Assembly: GCF_028609865.1 (NCBI RefSeq)
Contig: NZ_CP063194.1
Location: forward strand, 186,001 to 250,000
DNA from: Corynebacterium jeddahense
GTDB taxonomy: Bacteria > Actinomycetota > Actinomycetes > Mycobacteriales > Mycobacteriaceae
Reading direction: 5' to 3'
DNA: 64,000 bases
Under the pieces are notes generated by a model that searched no databases, was not told where the DNA came from, and saw nothing but the letters and a program-made list of their open reading frames with translations. This document shows positions 49,496 through 58,414 of the stretch, piece by piece. Position numbers and translations under genes: made by a program. Position 1 is the stretch's first letter, and every line of letters begins with the position of its first letter.

Positions 49496-51104
49496 GGGCT
49501 ATACCGAGCCGCGTTTCTATACCCCGCCACTGCGGGAACTCACCCCAGAGACCTCGAAGGGATTCGAAGTTATCGAGTTCGCCGAGCTGCTCGGTATTGA
49601 GCTGTACCCGTGGCAGAAGTGGGTGCTGATCCACGGACTTGAACTGCTGCCGAACGGGGAGTTCCGGGTCAAGGTCGTCATCGTCGAGGTCGCCCGCCAG
49701 AACGGCAAGACGCTGCTGATGGTGGTGCTCGGCCTGTGGCGGATGTTCCAGTTCGGCGCGTCGCGCATCATCTCGGCCGCGCAGTCGCTCGGTGACGCCG
49801 AGGACACGCTCGACGAGGCGTTCGCGATCGCGGCGTGGAACCCGGTGTTGCGCTACTTCTTGCCGGACAACCCGCGCGCGGACGAGGAGGACGATGCCTA
49901 CAACGGCGCGTACCGCTCCCGCGCCAACGGCAAGCCGGCAATGGAGCTCGCGCTCGCACCCCGGCCGGAAGCGCTCGACCTGGCAGGCAAGATGCCGATC
50001 TGGTCGCTGGCGGTGACCTCGCGTAAGGGCGGCCGCTCGAAGTCGGCAGACCTGGCGCTGCTCGACGAGCTGCGCGAGCACCTGGATTGGGAAGCGTGGA
50101 ACGCCATCGTGCCGACCTCGCGTAACCGGCCGCAGTCGCAGACGTGGGGCTTGTCCAACGCCGGAGACCTTCGCTCGGTCGTGCTCCGCTCCCTCCGGGA
50201 ATCGGCCATCAAGCAGATTGACGATGGGACGTCGGACGCGAGCCGCACGGCGTTCTTCTCGTACTCGGCCCACCCGGACGCTGACGTCCTCGACCCGGAC
50301 GCGCACGCTCAGGCGAACCCCTCGATGGGCTACTCGAATCTCACCGCCGATTCGATCATGGCGGAGGCCAAGGACGCGGTCGCCGGTGACAACGAGGCCG
50401 GTTTCCGCGCCGAGTGCCTGTGTCAATGGCAAGACGTGCTCACCCCGGGAAAGATTTCCCTCAAGCTCTGGGAATCGCTCACAGACCCCACCTCGGCGCG
50501 CGCGCCGGGCGCGGAGGTGTTCGTGGGCGTCGACGTGGCCTTGGACGGCCGTTGGGCGCATGTGGCCATCGCATCGCAGCGTGAGGACGGCCTGTGGCAC
50601 GTCGAGATCGTGGCCAGCCGCGCCGGGTACCGGTGGGTACCCGCGTGGCTCGCGGCGCGCAAGGGCCGAGGGTGGTTCTCCGGGACGGTGGGCATGCAGG
50701 TTCGCGGCTCCGCCTCGGCGGCGCTGCTGCCCCTCCTGCAGGAGGCCGGCATCGAGGTCGCGGAGTGGCAGGGCACGGACATGTCGGCGTCGGTGCTCGG
50801 CTTTGTCACGGAGATCAAAAACCGCGGTATCCGCCACCGCGACCAGCCGGTGCTGACGGTGTCGGTGGAAGGAGCGGTGGAGAAGCGCCGCGGCGACATT
50901 TTCATCTGGGATCGCGAGAAGTCAGCGACCGACGCGGCGCCGACCGTGGCCGCGAATATCGCGTGGTGGATGGCCACCAGGCACGAAACGACAGTGACCT
51001 CGGCATACGACGATGAAAACTATGACGCTCCCGCGCAGGAGTTCGAAATCGACGAGCCACAAGACGATGAGGACTTTGACGACGGCGGACTGATGTTCGT
51101 CTAA
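49485..51104 (+). CDS. Terminase large subunit
   Basis: 539 residues. The ATPase has a Walker-A-like VEVARQNGKT (about 67-76) and a SADLALLDELREH Walker B region. The nuclease half has VFVGVDVALDGRWAHV and further Asp residues (SATDAAPTVAANIAWWMA). The acidic tail is common in these proteins. It packages DNA into the prohead. Confidence 0.93.
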   Translation: MGRKGYTEPRFYTPPLRELTPETSKGFEVIEFAELLGIELYPWQKWVLIHGLELLPNGEFRVKVVIVEVARQNGKTLLMVVLGLWRMFQFGASRIISAAQSLGDAEDTLDEAFAIAAWNPVLRYFLPDNPRADEEDDAYNGAYRSRANGKPAMELALAPRPEALDLAGKMPIWSLAVTSRKGGRSKSADLALLDELREHLDWEAWNAIVPTSRNRPQSQTWGLSNAGDLRSVVLRSLRESAIKQIDDGTSDASRTAFFSYSAHPDADVLDPDAHAQANPSMGYSNLTADSIMAEAKDAVAGDNEAGFRAECLCQWQDVLTPGKISLKLWESLTDPTSARAPGAEVFVGVDVALDGRWAHVAIASQREDGLWHVEIVASRAGYRWVPAWLAARKGRGWFSGTVGMQVRGSASAALLPLLQEAGIEVAEWQGTDMSASVLGFVTEIKNRGIRHRDQPVLTVSVEGAVEKRRGDIFIWDREKSATDAAPTVAANIAWWMATRHETTVTSAYDDENYDAPAQEFEIDEPQDDEDFDDGGLMFV

Positions 51105-51117
51105 GGAGGTGATGCCC

Positions 51118-52458
51118 GTGGGTATCTTCAGCAGGCTATTCGGGCGTCTCGAAGAGACCGCGGCCATCGTGGCCAACTCCGACGACGAGTACATGTTCTC
51201 CGCCCCAATCTTCACCGCTCTCGCCCGGGACGTGGACAAGCTCGGCGCCGCGGAGCTCTACGCCCAGCAGCCGCACCTGCGCACGGTGGTGACCTTCATC
51301 GCCGAGCAGATCGCCGCGGTATCGCTGCACACCTTCGAACACAAGCCGGACGGCGGCCGCGAGCGCGTCCGCATCGGCGACGAGACCGGCGACGATTCGC
51401 TTTACGCCGACCGCCCGGGCCTTGTGCCGCAGTTGATGCAAAAGCCCAACAAGCACCAGCTCATGCAGGACCTGCTGCGCGCGTCCATCCTGGATTACCT
51501 GCTTTTCGACGAGTTCATGTGGGCGATCGACGAGGCACCCGACAAGCTGCCGGAGATAGTCCGCATCCCGGTGTCCTGGATCATCGGCCGCAAGTGGAAA
51601 GACCCGTGGACACTCAAAGCGATCCGCATCCGCGACAACCGCGGCTACGTCCGCGAGTACAGCGGCGAGAAGCTGATCCACGTCCACGGCTACAACCCGG
51701 AGTACGAGGAAATCGGCGTCTCTCCGGTCGACTCCCTTAAGGAGACCCTCCGCGAGCAGCTGCAGGCCGCGTCCTACCGCTCGGAGCTGTGGCGCAACGG
51801 CCCGCGCCTCGGCGGGGTCATCACCCGCCCCCCGGAGAAGGACGTCGGGAAATGGTCGCCGGAGGGCCGTCGCCGCTTCAAGGCGTCGCTCGCGGCGCAA
51901 TACAGCGCCGGCGGCTCCAACGCCGGCGGCACCATGGTCCTGGAAGACGGCATGAAGTTCGAGCCGCAGCACCTCAACGCCAAAGACGAGCAACTACCGG
52001 AGATGACCAAGCTATCGCTCTCCACCGTCGCGCAGGTCTACCACGTCAACCCCACCATGGTCGGCCTGCTGGACAACGCCAACTACTCCAACGTCCAGGC
52101 CTTCCGCCAAAGCCTCTACGTCGACAGCCTTGGCCCGCTGATCAAGCAGATCGAGGGCACCATCAACTCCTTTGTCCTGCCCATGCTCAAGGTCGACGAG
52201 ACCCGCTACTACGTCGAGTTCAACCTCGAAGAGAAACTGCGCGGCAACTTCGAAGAACAGGCAGCTATGCAGACTGCCGCCGCCGGCGGCCCGTGGATGA
52301 CCATCAACGAGGTTCGCGCCATGCGCAACCTCCCAGCCCTCGAAGGCGGAGACGACCTCATTCGACCGCTCAACGTCACCACCGCCACCGCCGACCAAGG
52401 CGAGCCGCAAGACCCGCCGCCGGCACTCAACCCCGCGCCGGGAGGTGACCCGCCATGA
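51118..52458 (+). CDS. HK97-type portal protein
   Basis: 446 residues. The GTG at 51118 is chosen because AGGAGGT ends 7 bases before it. Family features: VTFIAEQIAAVSLHTFE, LMQKPNKHQLMQDLLRAS, VHGYNPEYEEIGVSPVDSLK and FRQSLYVDSLGPLIKQIEG. It forms the 12-subunit DNA gate. Confidence 0.93.
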   Translation: MGIFSRLFGRLEETAAIVANSDDEYMFSAPIFTALARDVDKLGAAELYAQQPHLRTVVTFIAEQIAAVSLHTFEHKPDGGRERVRIGDETGDDSLYADRPGLVPQLMQKPNKHQLMQDLLRASILDYLLFDEFMWAIDEAPDKLPEIVRIPVSWIIGRKWKDPWTLKAIRIRDNRGYVREYSGEKLIHVHGYNPEYEEIGVSPVDSLKETLREQLQAASYRSELWRNGPRLGGVITRPPEKDVGKWSPEGRRRFKASLAAQYSAGGSNAGGTMVLEDGMKFEPQHLNAKDEQLPEMTKLSLSTVAQVYHVNPTMVGLLDNANYSNVQAFRQSLYVDSLGPLIKQIEGTINSFVLPMLKVDETRYYVEFNLEEKLRGNFEEQAAMQTAAAGGPWMTINEVRAMRNLPALEGGDDLIRPLNVTTATADQGEPQDPPPALNPAPGGDPP

Positions 52459-53582
52459 TCCACGTAGTAATGGGCCCGCCTTGCTCCGGCAAGACCACCT
52501 TCGTCGAGACCACCGCCGCGCCGGGCGTGGCCCGTTTCGACCTCGAACAGGTCGCGTCCACCATCGCCGCACAACCAGTGGCAGACACCGCGCCGGGCAC
52601 CGTGCTCGACGCGGTACTTGCTATGCGCCGAGGGCTCACCGGGTGGCTCCTCGACGTCGAAGCCCCGGTCGAAGAGTTCTGGCTAATCAACTCCCGCCCA
52701 CCCGACACCCTCATTGCCGCACTCGCAGCCCAAGGCGCGCAGTTCCACGTCATCGACTCGGGCGAGGAGGAGTGCATTGCCCGGGCGATCCGCGCCGGGC
52801 GGCCTGATTCGACGGTGGAGCGGATCAAGCAGTGGTACCTCAACCCGCCGGAGATACCGGGGGAGAAAGGAGACAACGTGAAGACCAAGACCATCACTGT
52901 TGGGCTCAAGGCAACCCCCGACGACGTCGACATCGCAGATGCCGGCACCTTCGAGGGCTACGCCAGCGTGTTCAACAACACCGACACCTACGGAGACGTG
53001 ATTCGACCGGGCGCGTTCGCCGAGACCATCAATGACTTCCAGGAGCGCGGCCGGGTGATTCCGGTGCTCTACGGCCACGATTTCAGCGACCCGTTCTCGA
53101 ACATCGGGGCCGTGGAGGAGATCGTTGAGGACGGCCACGGGCTCCGGGTGAAGGCGAGGCTTGATCTGGACAACCCGAAAGCTGCCCAGGTCTACCGGCT
53201 GATGAAAGCAAAGCGGCTCAACGAGATGTCGTTCGCGTTCAACGTCCTTGACGGCAGCTGGGCCGAGATCGACGGCGAGGAAATTTACGAGATCAAGCGC
53301 GTGAAGCTCTTCGAAGTCTCGGTCGTTCCTGTCGGCGCGAATCCGCAGGCCGAAATTCTCACCGTCAAGCAGGCAACCGAAGCGCTGGTGACCGCTGCGA
53401 AGCAGGCTAACCCAGCAGTTGCCGAGTCCGTGGCCAAGCACGCGGGCTCCATCGCCGCGCTCCTGGACCCCGCCGCGGAAAACGGCGCGGAGGCCCCCCC
53501 GGAGCCAAACCACGCCAAAGACGGCGACGTCGCCGTCTTCGAAGCAACCGTCAAATTCCTCGAAAGGAAGCACTATGTCTAA
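52455..53582 (+). CDS. P-loop domain fused to HK97 prohead protease
   Basis: 375 residues. Residues 1-140 carry a Walker A (VVMGPPCSGKTT) and look like a small nucleotide kinase or AAA fold. Residues 142-375 are an HK97-type prohead protease: FEGYASVFNNTDTYGDVIRP, YGHDFSDPFSNIG with the catalytic His, and NEMSFAFNV with the Ser. A GTG at 52878, with AAAGGAG at ideal distance, lies exactly at the domain border and in frame, so a protease-only product is likely too. It overlaps the portal by 4 bases. The role of the P-loop part is unknown. Confidence 0.88.
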   Translation: MIHVVMGPPCSGKTTFVETTAAPGVARFDLEQVASTIAAQPVADTAPGTVLDAVLAMRRGLTGWLLDVEAPVEEFWLINSRPPDTLIAALAAQGAQFHVIDSGEEECIARAIRAGRPDSTVERIKQWYLNPPEIPGEKGDNVKTKTITVGLKATPDDVDIADAGTFEGYASVFNNTDTYGDVIRPGAFAETINDFQERGRVIPVLYGHDFSDPFSNIGAVEEIVEDGHGLRVKARLDLDNPKAAQVYRLMKAKRLNEMSFAFNVLDGSWAEIDGEEIYEIKRVKLFEVSVVPVGANPQAEILTVKQATEALVTAAKQANPAVAESVAKHAGSIAALLDPAAENGAEAPPEPNHAKDGDVAVFEATVKFLERKHYV

Positions 53583-54831
53583 GACCCTCATGGAAAAGCG
53601 TGCGACGGCGATGGACGCCGTCCGCTCCGCACTTGCTAACTACAAGGCCAACCCGACCGACGACAACCTCCGCGGCGACCTTGAGTCCGCGATTAACACC
53701 GTCGACGAGATCGACGCCGAGCTGCGCGCCGCCGAGGTCACGGTCAACGCGGAGAAGCTTCTCTCCGGCGCTACGTTCGAGGCCGCCCCCGGCCAGAAGT
53801 CGGCAGAGCCGCACACGATCGGCCACCACTTCGCCAAGCACGGCCTGGACATGGTCAAGCGCCAGAAGAACGGCGAGCGCCTGGACTTCGCCGTGCCGGA
53901 GTTCGAAGTCAAGGCCGCCAACGACCCGATGGTCCGTCCCGTCGACGACGCTCCGCTGGCGGGGTGGGGCACCACTTTTCAGCGCTCCATCGTCAACCAG
54001 CGCCGCGAGCAGCTTGTTGTCGCAGACCTCATGGGGTCCGCCTCCGTCTCCCAGCCGGTAATCAAGTACCTCGTCGAGAAGGCGAAGCGCATCGTCGAGG
54101 GTGCGTTCGCCACCGTCGCCGAGGGTGCGCAGAAGCCCTACATCCGCTACGACTCCTTCGACGTTGTCACCGAGTCTCTGTCCAAGATCGCGGCCCTGAC
54201 CAAGGTCTCCGACGAGATGGCGGCAGACTACGGCTTCATCGTCGACTGGATTAACAACCAGCTCGTCTACGACCTCTCCGTCGCGGAAGAGTTCCAGCTC
54301 ATGCAGGGCGACGGCCAGGGCTCCAACCTGCGCGGTCTGCTCAACCGCGAGGGCATTCAGGAATTCAACATCGACGCCACCGACCCCATCGAGCAGCTCA
54401 AGGGCCTGTACGAGGCGTCCCGCCTGCCGGGCCGCGCCACGAACCTCTCCGCTGACGCGCTGGTGCTCAACGAGCTCGACTACGGTCGCATGCGCCTCGC
54501 CCAGGATGCGAACGGCCAGTTCCTCGCCGGAGGCCCGTTCACTGGCCAGTACGGCAACGGCGGCGTCCTGATCAACCCGCCCGTCTGGGGGTTGAAGACC
54601 GTCACCACCAACGCTGCGGTGCCGGAGGGCACCTACGTGGTGGGCAACTTCCGCCAAGGCGCGACCGTGCTGCGCAAGGGCGGTGTCCGCGTCGACGCGG
54701 CCAACCAGAACGAGCGGGATTTCGAGGAGAACTTGATCACGCTGCGCGCCGAAGAGCGTGTCGGCCTGATGGTTCCGCTGCCGGCAGCGTTCGTCACCGG
54801 CACCCTTGGCACGCCTGGGGCAGGTGCGTAA
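53575..54831 (+). CDS. HK97-type major capsid protein
   Basis: 418 residues with a GAAAGGAAG site. A helical scaffold-like delta region (about 1-100) is followed by the capsid fold: WGTTFQRSIVNQRREQLVV, AFATVAEGAQKPYIRYDSFD, IAALTKVSDEMAADYGF, LLNREGIQEF and NERDFEENLITLRAEERVG. The fused protease would remove the delta region. Confidence 0.94.
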   Translation: MSKTLMEKRATAMDAVRSALANYKANPTDDNLRGDLESAINTVDEIDAELRAAEVTVNAEKLLSGATFEAAPGQKSAEPHTIGHHFAKHGLDMVKRQKNGERLDFAVPEFEVKAANDPMVRPVDDAPLAGWGTTFQRSIVNQRREQLVVADLMGSASVSQPVIKYLVEKAKRIVEGAFATVAEGAQKPYIRYDSFDVVTESLSKIAALTKVSDEMAADYGFIVDWINNQLVYDLSVAEEFQLMQGDGQGSNLRGLLNREGIQEFNIDATDPIEQLKGLYEASRLPGRATNLSADALVLNELDYGRMRLAQDANGQFLAGGPFTGQYGNGGVLINPPVWGLKTVTTNAAVPEGTYVVGNFRQGATVLRKGGVRVDAANQNERDFEENLITLRAEERVGLMVPLPAAFVTGTLGTPGAGA

Positions 54832-54834
54832 CCC

Positions 54835-55014
54835 ATGAGCCGGCTCTACCCCTACCGGGTCAACACCGACCAGGGCCCGCTCACGATCCGGCTCACGGAG
54901 GAGACCGCAGCCACCCGCTACCCGGGCGCTGTGCGCGTCGCCACGGGTCTGCCGGAGACCAAGGAATCCCCCGACAAGGAGCGTCGGCCCCGCAAGCGCA
55001 CCCCGTCGCAGTAA
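54835..55014 (+). CDS. Small phage head protein
   Basis: 59 residues: MSRLYPYRVNTDQGPLTIRL and onward, ending in a basic RRPRKRTPSQ. It sits between capsid and connector genes, where small head genes are usual. The exact role is unknown. Confidence 0.68.
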   Translation: MSRLYPYRVNTDQGPLTIRLTEETAATRYPGAVRVATGLPETKESPDKERRPRKRTPSQ

Positions 55015-55035
55015 CAGCCAAGGAGGGACCACACC

Positions 55036-55536
55036 ATGAACACCACCCCGGACCATGGGCTGGCCCCCAACCCGTCAGCCGCCGTCCCGGTCACGCAAGC
55101 AGACATCGACCTTGCCGTCGAAACGCTGCGAGACCTGGCGGGCTGGCACATTTGGCCCGTGCGGCAGGAGACCATAACCGTCGACACCGCCGGAGACAAC
55201 GTCATCTTCCTGCCCACACTGCGGCTCCTCCAAGTCCACGCACTCGCCCTCGACGGCACCCCGGTGGACCTGGACACCATCGAGTGGTCAGAATCCGGAA
55301 TGATCCGCCTCAAACGGCGCAGCGGCAGGGGATTCCGCCGCGCCAAAGCGACCATCACCCACGGATTCGACACAACCCCCCTCGCGGGCGTGGCCATGCA
55401 CATGGCCGCCCGCGCCACCCAACCCGGAACCAACATGACAGTCGGCGGAATCTCGGTCGGCGCGCCGGGCGCAATGACGCCGCAGTCCTCTGAATGGCGT
55501 CTGCTCGACCGCTACAAGCTAGGGCCGATGCCATGA
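55036..55536 (+). CDS. Head-tail connector
   Basis: 166 residues: ITVDTAGDNVIFLPTLRLLQ, a helical first part and a RGFRRAKATITHGFD strand, as in gp6/gp15-like connectors of HK97-type phages. An AAGGAGG site precedes it. Confidence 0.8.
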   Translation: MNTTPDHGLAPNPSAAVPVTQADIDLAVETLRDLAGWHIWPVRQETITVDTAGDNVIFLPTLRLLQVHALALDGTPVDLDTIEWSESGMIRLKRRSGRGFRRAKATITHGFDTTPLAGVAMHMAARATQPGTNMTVGGISVGAPGAMTPQSSEWRLLDRYKLGPMP

Positions 55537-55916
55537 TGGCTTCGCTGATCTTCACCGAGCGGATCACCATCATCCGCGCCCGCATGGTCCCCGGCGAATA
55601 CGGCGGCCTGGTCGAGGACTGGGAACAGGCAGAGGAAATCCCTTACCCGCACCCGGTATCAGTCCAGCCGGTGACCTCAACCGAAGACACTGACGGACGC
55701 TCGCACCTCGTGACCGACCACTGGCGGGTCTTCACCGAACCGCCGCACCTGATCGAGCAGCTCCAACCAACCGACCGCATCCGCGTCGACACCTGGGGAG
55801 AGGTCCTCTGGGCAGTCGCGCGCCCGCTGCACTGGCGGACAGCCATCCTGCCGCACTCCGAGTTCGACCTCGAAGTCATTCGCGGCGCCGGCCGAGAATC
55901 AAACAGGAGGCGTTAG
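55533..55916 (+). CDS. Head closure protein
   Basis: 127 residues. The start overlaps the previous stop (ATGA). The beta-rich sequence with FTERITIIRARMVPGEYGGL and HWRVFTEPPHLIEQL fits the stopper/head-closure position in siphovirus head genes. Confidence 0.75.
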   Translation: MMASLIFTERITIIRARMVPGEYGGLVEDWEQAEEIPYPHPVSVQPVTSTEDTDGRSHLVTDHWRVFTEPPHLIEQLQPTDRIRVDTWGEVLWAVARPLHWRTAILPHSEFDLEVIRGAGRESNRRR

Positions 55917-56188
55917 TGGTCCGAATCGACATCGACAACGACGCGATCTTCATGCAAGTCATGGGATCCGACAGAGTCCAGGCCAAAGTCCAGGAAAAAG
56001 CGACCAGAATCGCAGCACTCACCCGCCGCGAACTCGCCCGCGCCAGCATCGACGCCGCAGTGAAGATCGAACCGCACCCGACATCCAGCGGACGCGCCGC
56101 GTTCAACGTCGTCGGAAGCGTCGCAAGACCCGAAGACGCCAGAAAAGCAGGCCGCATAGCGCGCCGGGCAGGAAGGAGTCTGCGGTGA
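55916..56188 (+). CDS. HK97 gp10-like neck protein
   Basis: 90 residues from a GTG that shares its G with the previous stop. Helical and basic (KVQEKATRIAALTRRELARA) with a strongly basic end. It is in the gp10-like slot. Confidence 0.68.
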   Translation: MVRIDIDNDAIFMQVMGSDRVQAKVQEKATRIAALTRRELARASIDAAVKIEPHPTSSGRAAFNVVGSVARPEDARKAGRIARRAGRSLR

Positions 56189-56601
56189 TTGACGAGCTTC
56201 AAGAGGTGGACATCCTCAAGATCGCGCTCGACGCGGTCCGCGACGTGCTGCCGGACGGTGTGTGGGTGGCTGACCGGCTCCCGGAGGCCGACAGGCTCAC
56301 CGAGAGCTTGCCGGCGGTGGTAATTGATCTGCTGCCAGGAGAGGAAACCGTGCCATGGGGCGGCCGGGATAGCCCGTCGCTGCTCGATGCGGTGCCTCTC
56401 GACGTGGAGGTGTTCGCCCCGTCGCGGGCGGAGGCCACCAAAATCGGCGTGAAAGTGCGGCAAGCGCTTCACCAGCTGCCCTACATCGAGGGCACTGGCG
56501 TCAAACACGTCGATTGCCCGCGCCTCGCAACCCGCGAGGAGCTGAACCCGTATGTGAAAGTCCTCGGGGTTGTCGCCGACCTTGGCGTCGCACCCCACTA
56601 A
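56185..56601 (+). CDS. Tail terminator / tail completion protein
   Basis: 138 residues from a GTG. It has VDILKIALDAVRDVLPDGVW, LPAVVIDLLPGEETVPWGG and DVEVFAPSRAEATKIGVKVR, the pattern of tail completion proteins. It overlaps its upstream neighbour by 4 bases and precedes the major tail protein. Confidence 0.78.
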   Translation: MIDELQEVDILKIALDAVRDVLPDGVWVADRLPEADRLTESLPAVVIDLLPGEETVPWGGRDSPSLLDAVPLDVEVFAPSRAEATKIGVKVRQALHQLPYIEGTGVKHVDCPRLATREELNPYVKVLGVVADLGVAPH

Positions 56602-56655
56602 CCCGTTCCAGCCCTGCCGTCCGGTGGGGCTTTACCTACGTTCCTAGGAGGAATC

Positions 56656-57567
56656 ATGGCTAAGCAGTCCACTCTGCAGGGCTTCAACGCCCGCGCCGCC
56701 CGCGTCGGCATGACCGGAGCTATCCGCCGAGCCGCACTCGGCACCCCGGTTATCCCGCTGGGCATCAAGTTCGACACCGAGACCCACACCAACAAGGGCT
56801 ACACGTCCCCGGACGGCCTGGAAATCTCCTTCGACGAGGAGAAGCAGGAGTACATCCCGTGGCAGGAGGTCTCAGCAATCCGAACCGACATCACGAAGTC
56901 CGTGAAGTCGATCAAGTACACCCTCTGGGAGACCGACCTCAAGAACATCGCCGACCACCTCGGCGTGCGCGAGGACGACATCGTCTTCGACAACAACGGC
57001 ACCGCGAGCTTCTACGAGGACGCACTGCCGGTGTTCCCGTACGAGCAGCAGGTGTTCGACGTAGTCGACGGCGATACGGCGATGCGCCTGACGGTGTTCA
57101 ACGCCCAGCTCACCGCTCGTGGCGCGATGGTGTTCAAGAAGGACCAGATCTTCGGCCTGGAGCAGACCATCACCGCATTCCCCGCCGGCGCCGAGTACGA
57201 AGACGTCGACTCTGCGGCAGTGGGCCGGACGGCGCACTGGCAGTTCAACGACGCGTGGGCCAAGGGCAAGGACGCCACGTCCTCCACCACTGACGGCGTG
57301 CGCCCGCTAACCATCGCCACCGCAGCGACTCTCGGCTCCTCGAAGCCCGCCGTGTCCAAGAAGATCACCGCCAACGGCGGCACGTCGCCCTACACCTACG
57401 AGGTCTCCAACGGCGCCCTGCCGAAGGGTGTGACGCTCGACGACAAGTCCGGCGAGATCAAGGGCACCGCAACCGAGTCAGGCACGACCACGTTCACCGT
57501 CAAGGTGACTGACGCCGCGGGCCTGGTGGCCAGCCGCCAGTTCACTATGACCGTCACCGACCGCTAG
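56656..57567 (+). CDS. Major tail protein with Ig-like C-terminal domain
   Basis: 303 residues with a TAGGAGG site. The tail-tube part (1 to about 210) has DGLEISFDEEKQEYIPWQEV and TDLKNIADHLGV. From about 215 an Ig-like domain of the putative-Ig type follows (GGTSPYTYEVSNGALPKGVT, GEIKGTATESGTTTFTVKV). Such domains decorate the tail surface and may help binding to cells. Confidence 0.9.
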   Translation: MAKQSTLQGFNARAARVGMTGAIRRAALGTPVIPLGIKFDTETHTNKGYTSPDGLEISFDEEKQEYIPWQEVSAIRTDITKSVKSIKYTLWETDLKNIADHLGVREDDIVFDNNGTASFYEDALPVFPYEQQVFDVVDGDTAMRLTVFNAQLTARGAMVFKKDQIFGLEQTITAFPAGAEYEDVDSAAVGRTAHWQFNDAWAKGKDATSSTTDGVRPLTIATAATLGSSKPAVSKKITANGGTSPYTYEVSNGALPKGVTLDDKSGEIKGTATESGTTTFTVKVTDAAGLVASRQFTMTVTDR

Positions 57568-57671
57568 TAGGGGTGGGGTGCGGGAAGCACCGGGCAGGCT
57601 CGCCCGCACCCCTGCCTACACGCCCGCACCAAAGAGCCTGCCCTCAAGCTTTTGAAAAGGAGCCAGCCCCC

Positions 57672-58073
57672 ATGACTATCAACTTCAACGAGATCGTCGA
57701 ACAGCGCAGCGAAGCCACCGGCATCGCCGGCGACCGCATCCCCTTCGAGTTCGGCAACAAGACCTTCTCCTTCCGCGACCCCCTCATGCTCACGGACGAG
57801 GAAAAGGACGAACTGGAACTCATTGACTACGACGCCGACATTGCCGCTTGGTACATGGGCGACGAAGAATACGACGAATTCCTCCTGACCGAGGTCGAAA
57901 TCCCGGCAGAGGACGGAAAGACCATCAAGAAGACCGGCTCGTCCAGCTTCTTCTTCCTGGTGCTGCGCGAGCACATGCGCACCGCCCGCGCTTCGGATGC
58001 GGAGGGAAACCCTACGATGCGCAATCGCTCCTCGCGGCGTGCGGCGGCGCGGAAGCGGCGGAAGCAGCACTAG
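57672..58073 (+). CDS. Tail assembly chaperone (gpG-like)
   Basis: 133 residues. The ATG at 57672 follows AAAAGGAG; the open frame upstream is not protein-like. It reads MTINFNEIVEQRSEATGIAG, is acidic in the middle and ends in a basic RRAAARKRRKQH. Part of the ribosomes shift frame at 58004-58010 to make the longer product. Confidence 0.87.
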   Translation: MTINFNEIVEQRSEATGIAGDRIPFEFGNKTFSFRDPLMLTDEEKDELELIDYDADIAAWYMGDEEYDEFLLTEVEIPAEDGKTIKKTGSSSFFFLVLREHMRTARASDAEGNPTMRNRSSRRAAARKRRKQH

Positions 58074-58402
58074 AGCAGGCCTACGGGTGGGATGTGCTCG
58101 CCGCGTACTGGCGCGGCGAGATCACCCTCCGCAAGCTCCGCGTGCTGATCGAGTACCTGCCGGACAACTCGCCCGCCCGCTGGCACACCACGGACGGGCA
58201 ACCGTTCTCCACCGCTGACGCCATCGGGTGGCGCTCCCTCTGGGCACTCGCCGCCATCGCCCAGGGCATGGCCGGCAAAGACCAGAACATCTTCGACAAG
58301 ATGCCGCAATTCCCGTGGAAGAAGCCCGACAACCCGAATGCCTACGGCTCCTTCGGCGACCACACGCCGGAGGAAGTCCTGAACTACCTCGATTCACTCT
58401 AA
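57672..58402 (+). CDS. Tail assembly chaperone, -1 frameshift product (gpGT-like)
   Basis: About 243 residues, from 57672-58010 joined to 58010-58402. The slippery heptamer G GGA AAC (58004-58010) is in the correct zero-frame phase, and the -1 frame continues PYDAQSLLAACGGAEAAEAA, then WDVLAAYWRGEITLRKLRVL to a stop 12 bases before the tape measure gene. This arrangement is conserved in lambda-like and actinophage tails. Confidence 0.88.
58004..58010 (+). promoter_or_regulatory. Programmed -1 frameshift site GGGAAAC
   Basis: Zero-frame codons are GAG-GGA-AAC, so the heptamer is X-XXY-YYZ in phase. Both tRNAs can re-pair on GGG and AAA after slipping. Confidence 0.85.
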
Positions 58403-58414
58403 GGAGGACCAGCC

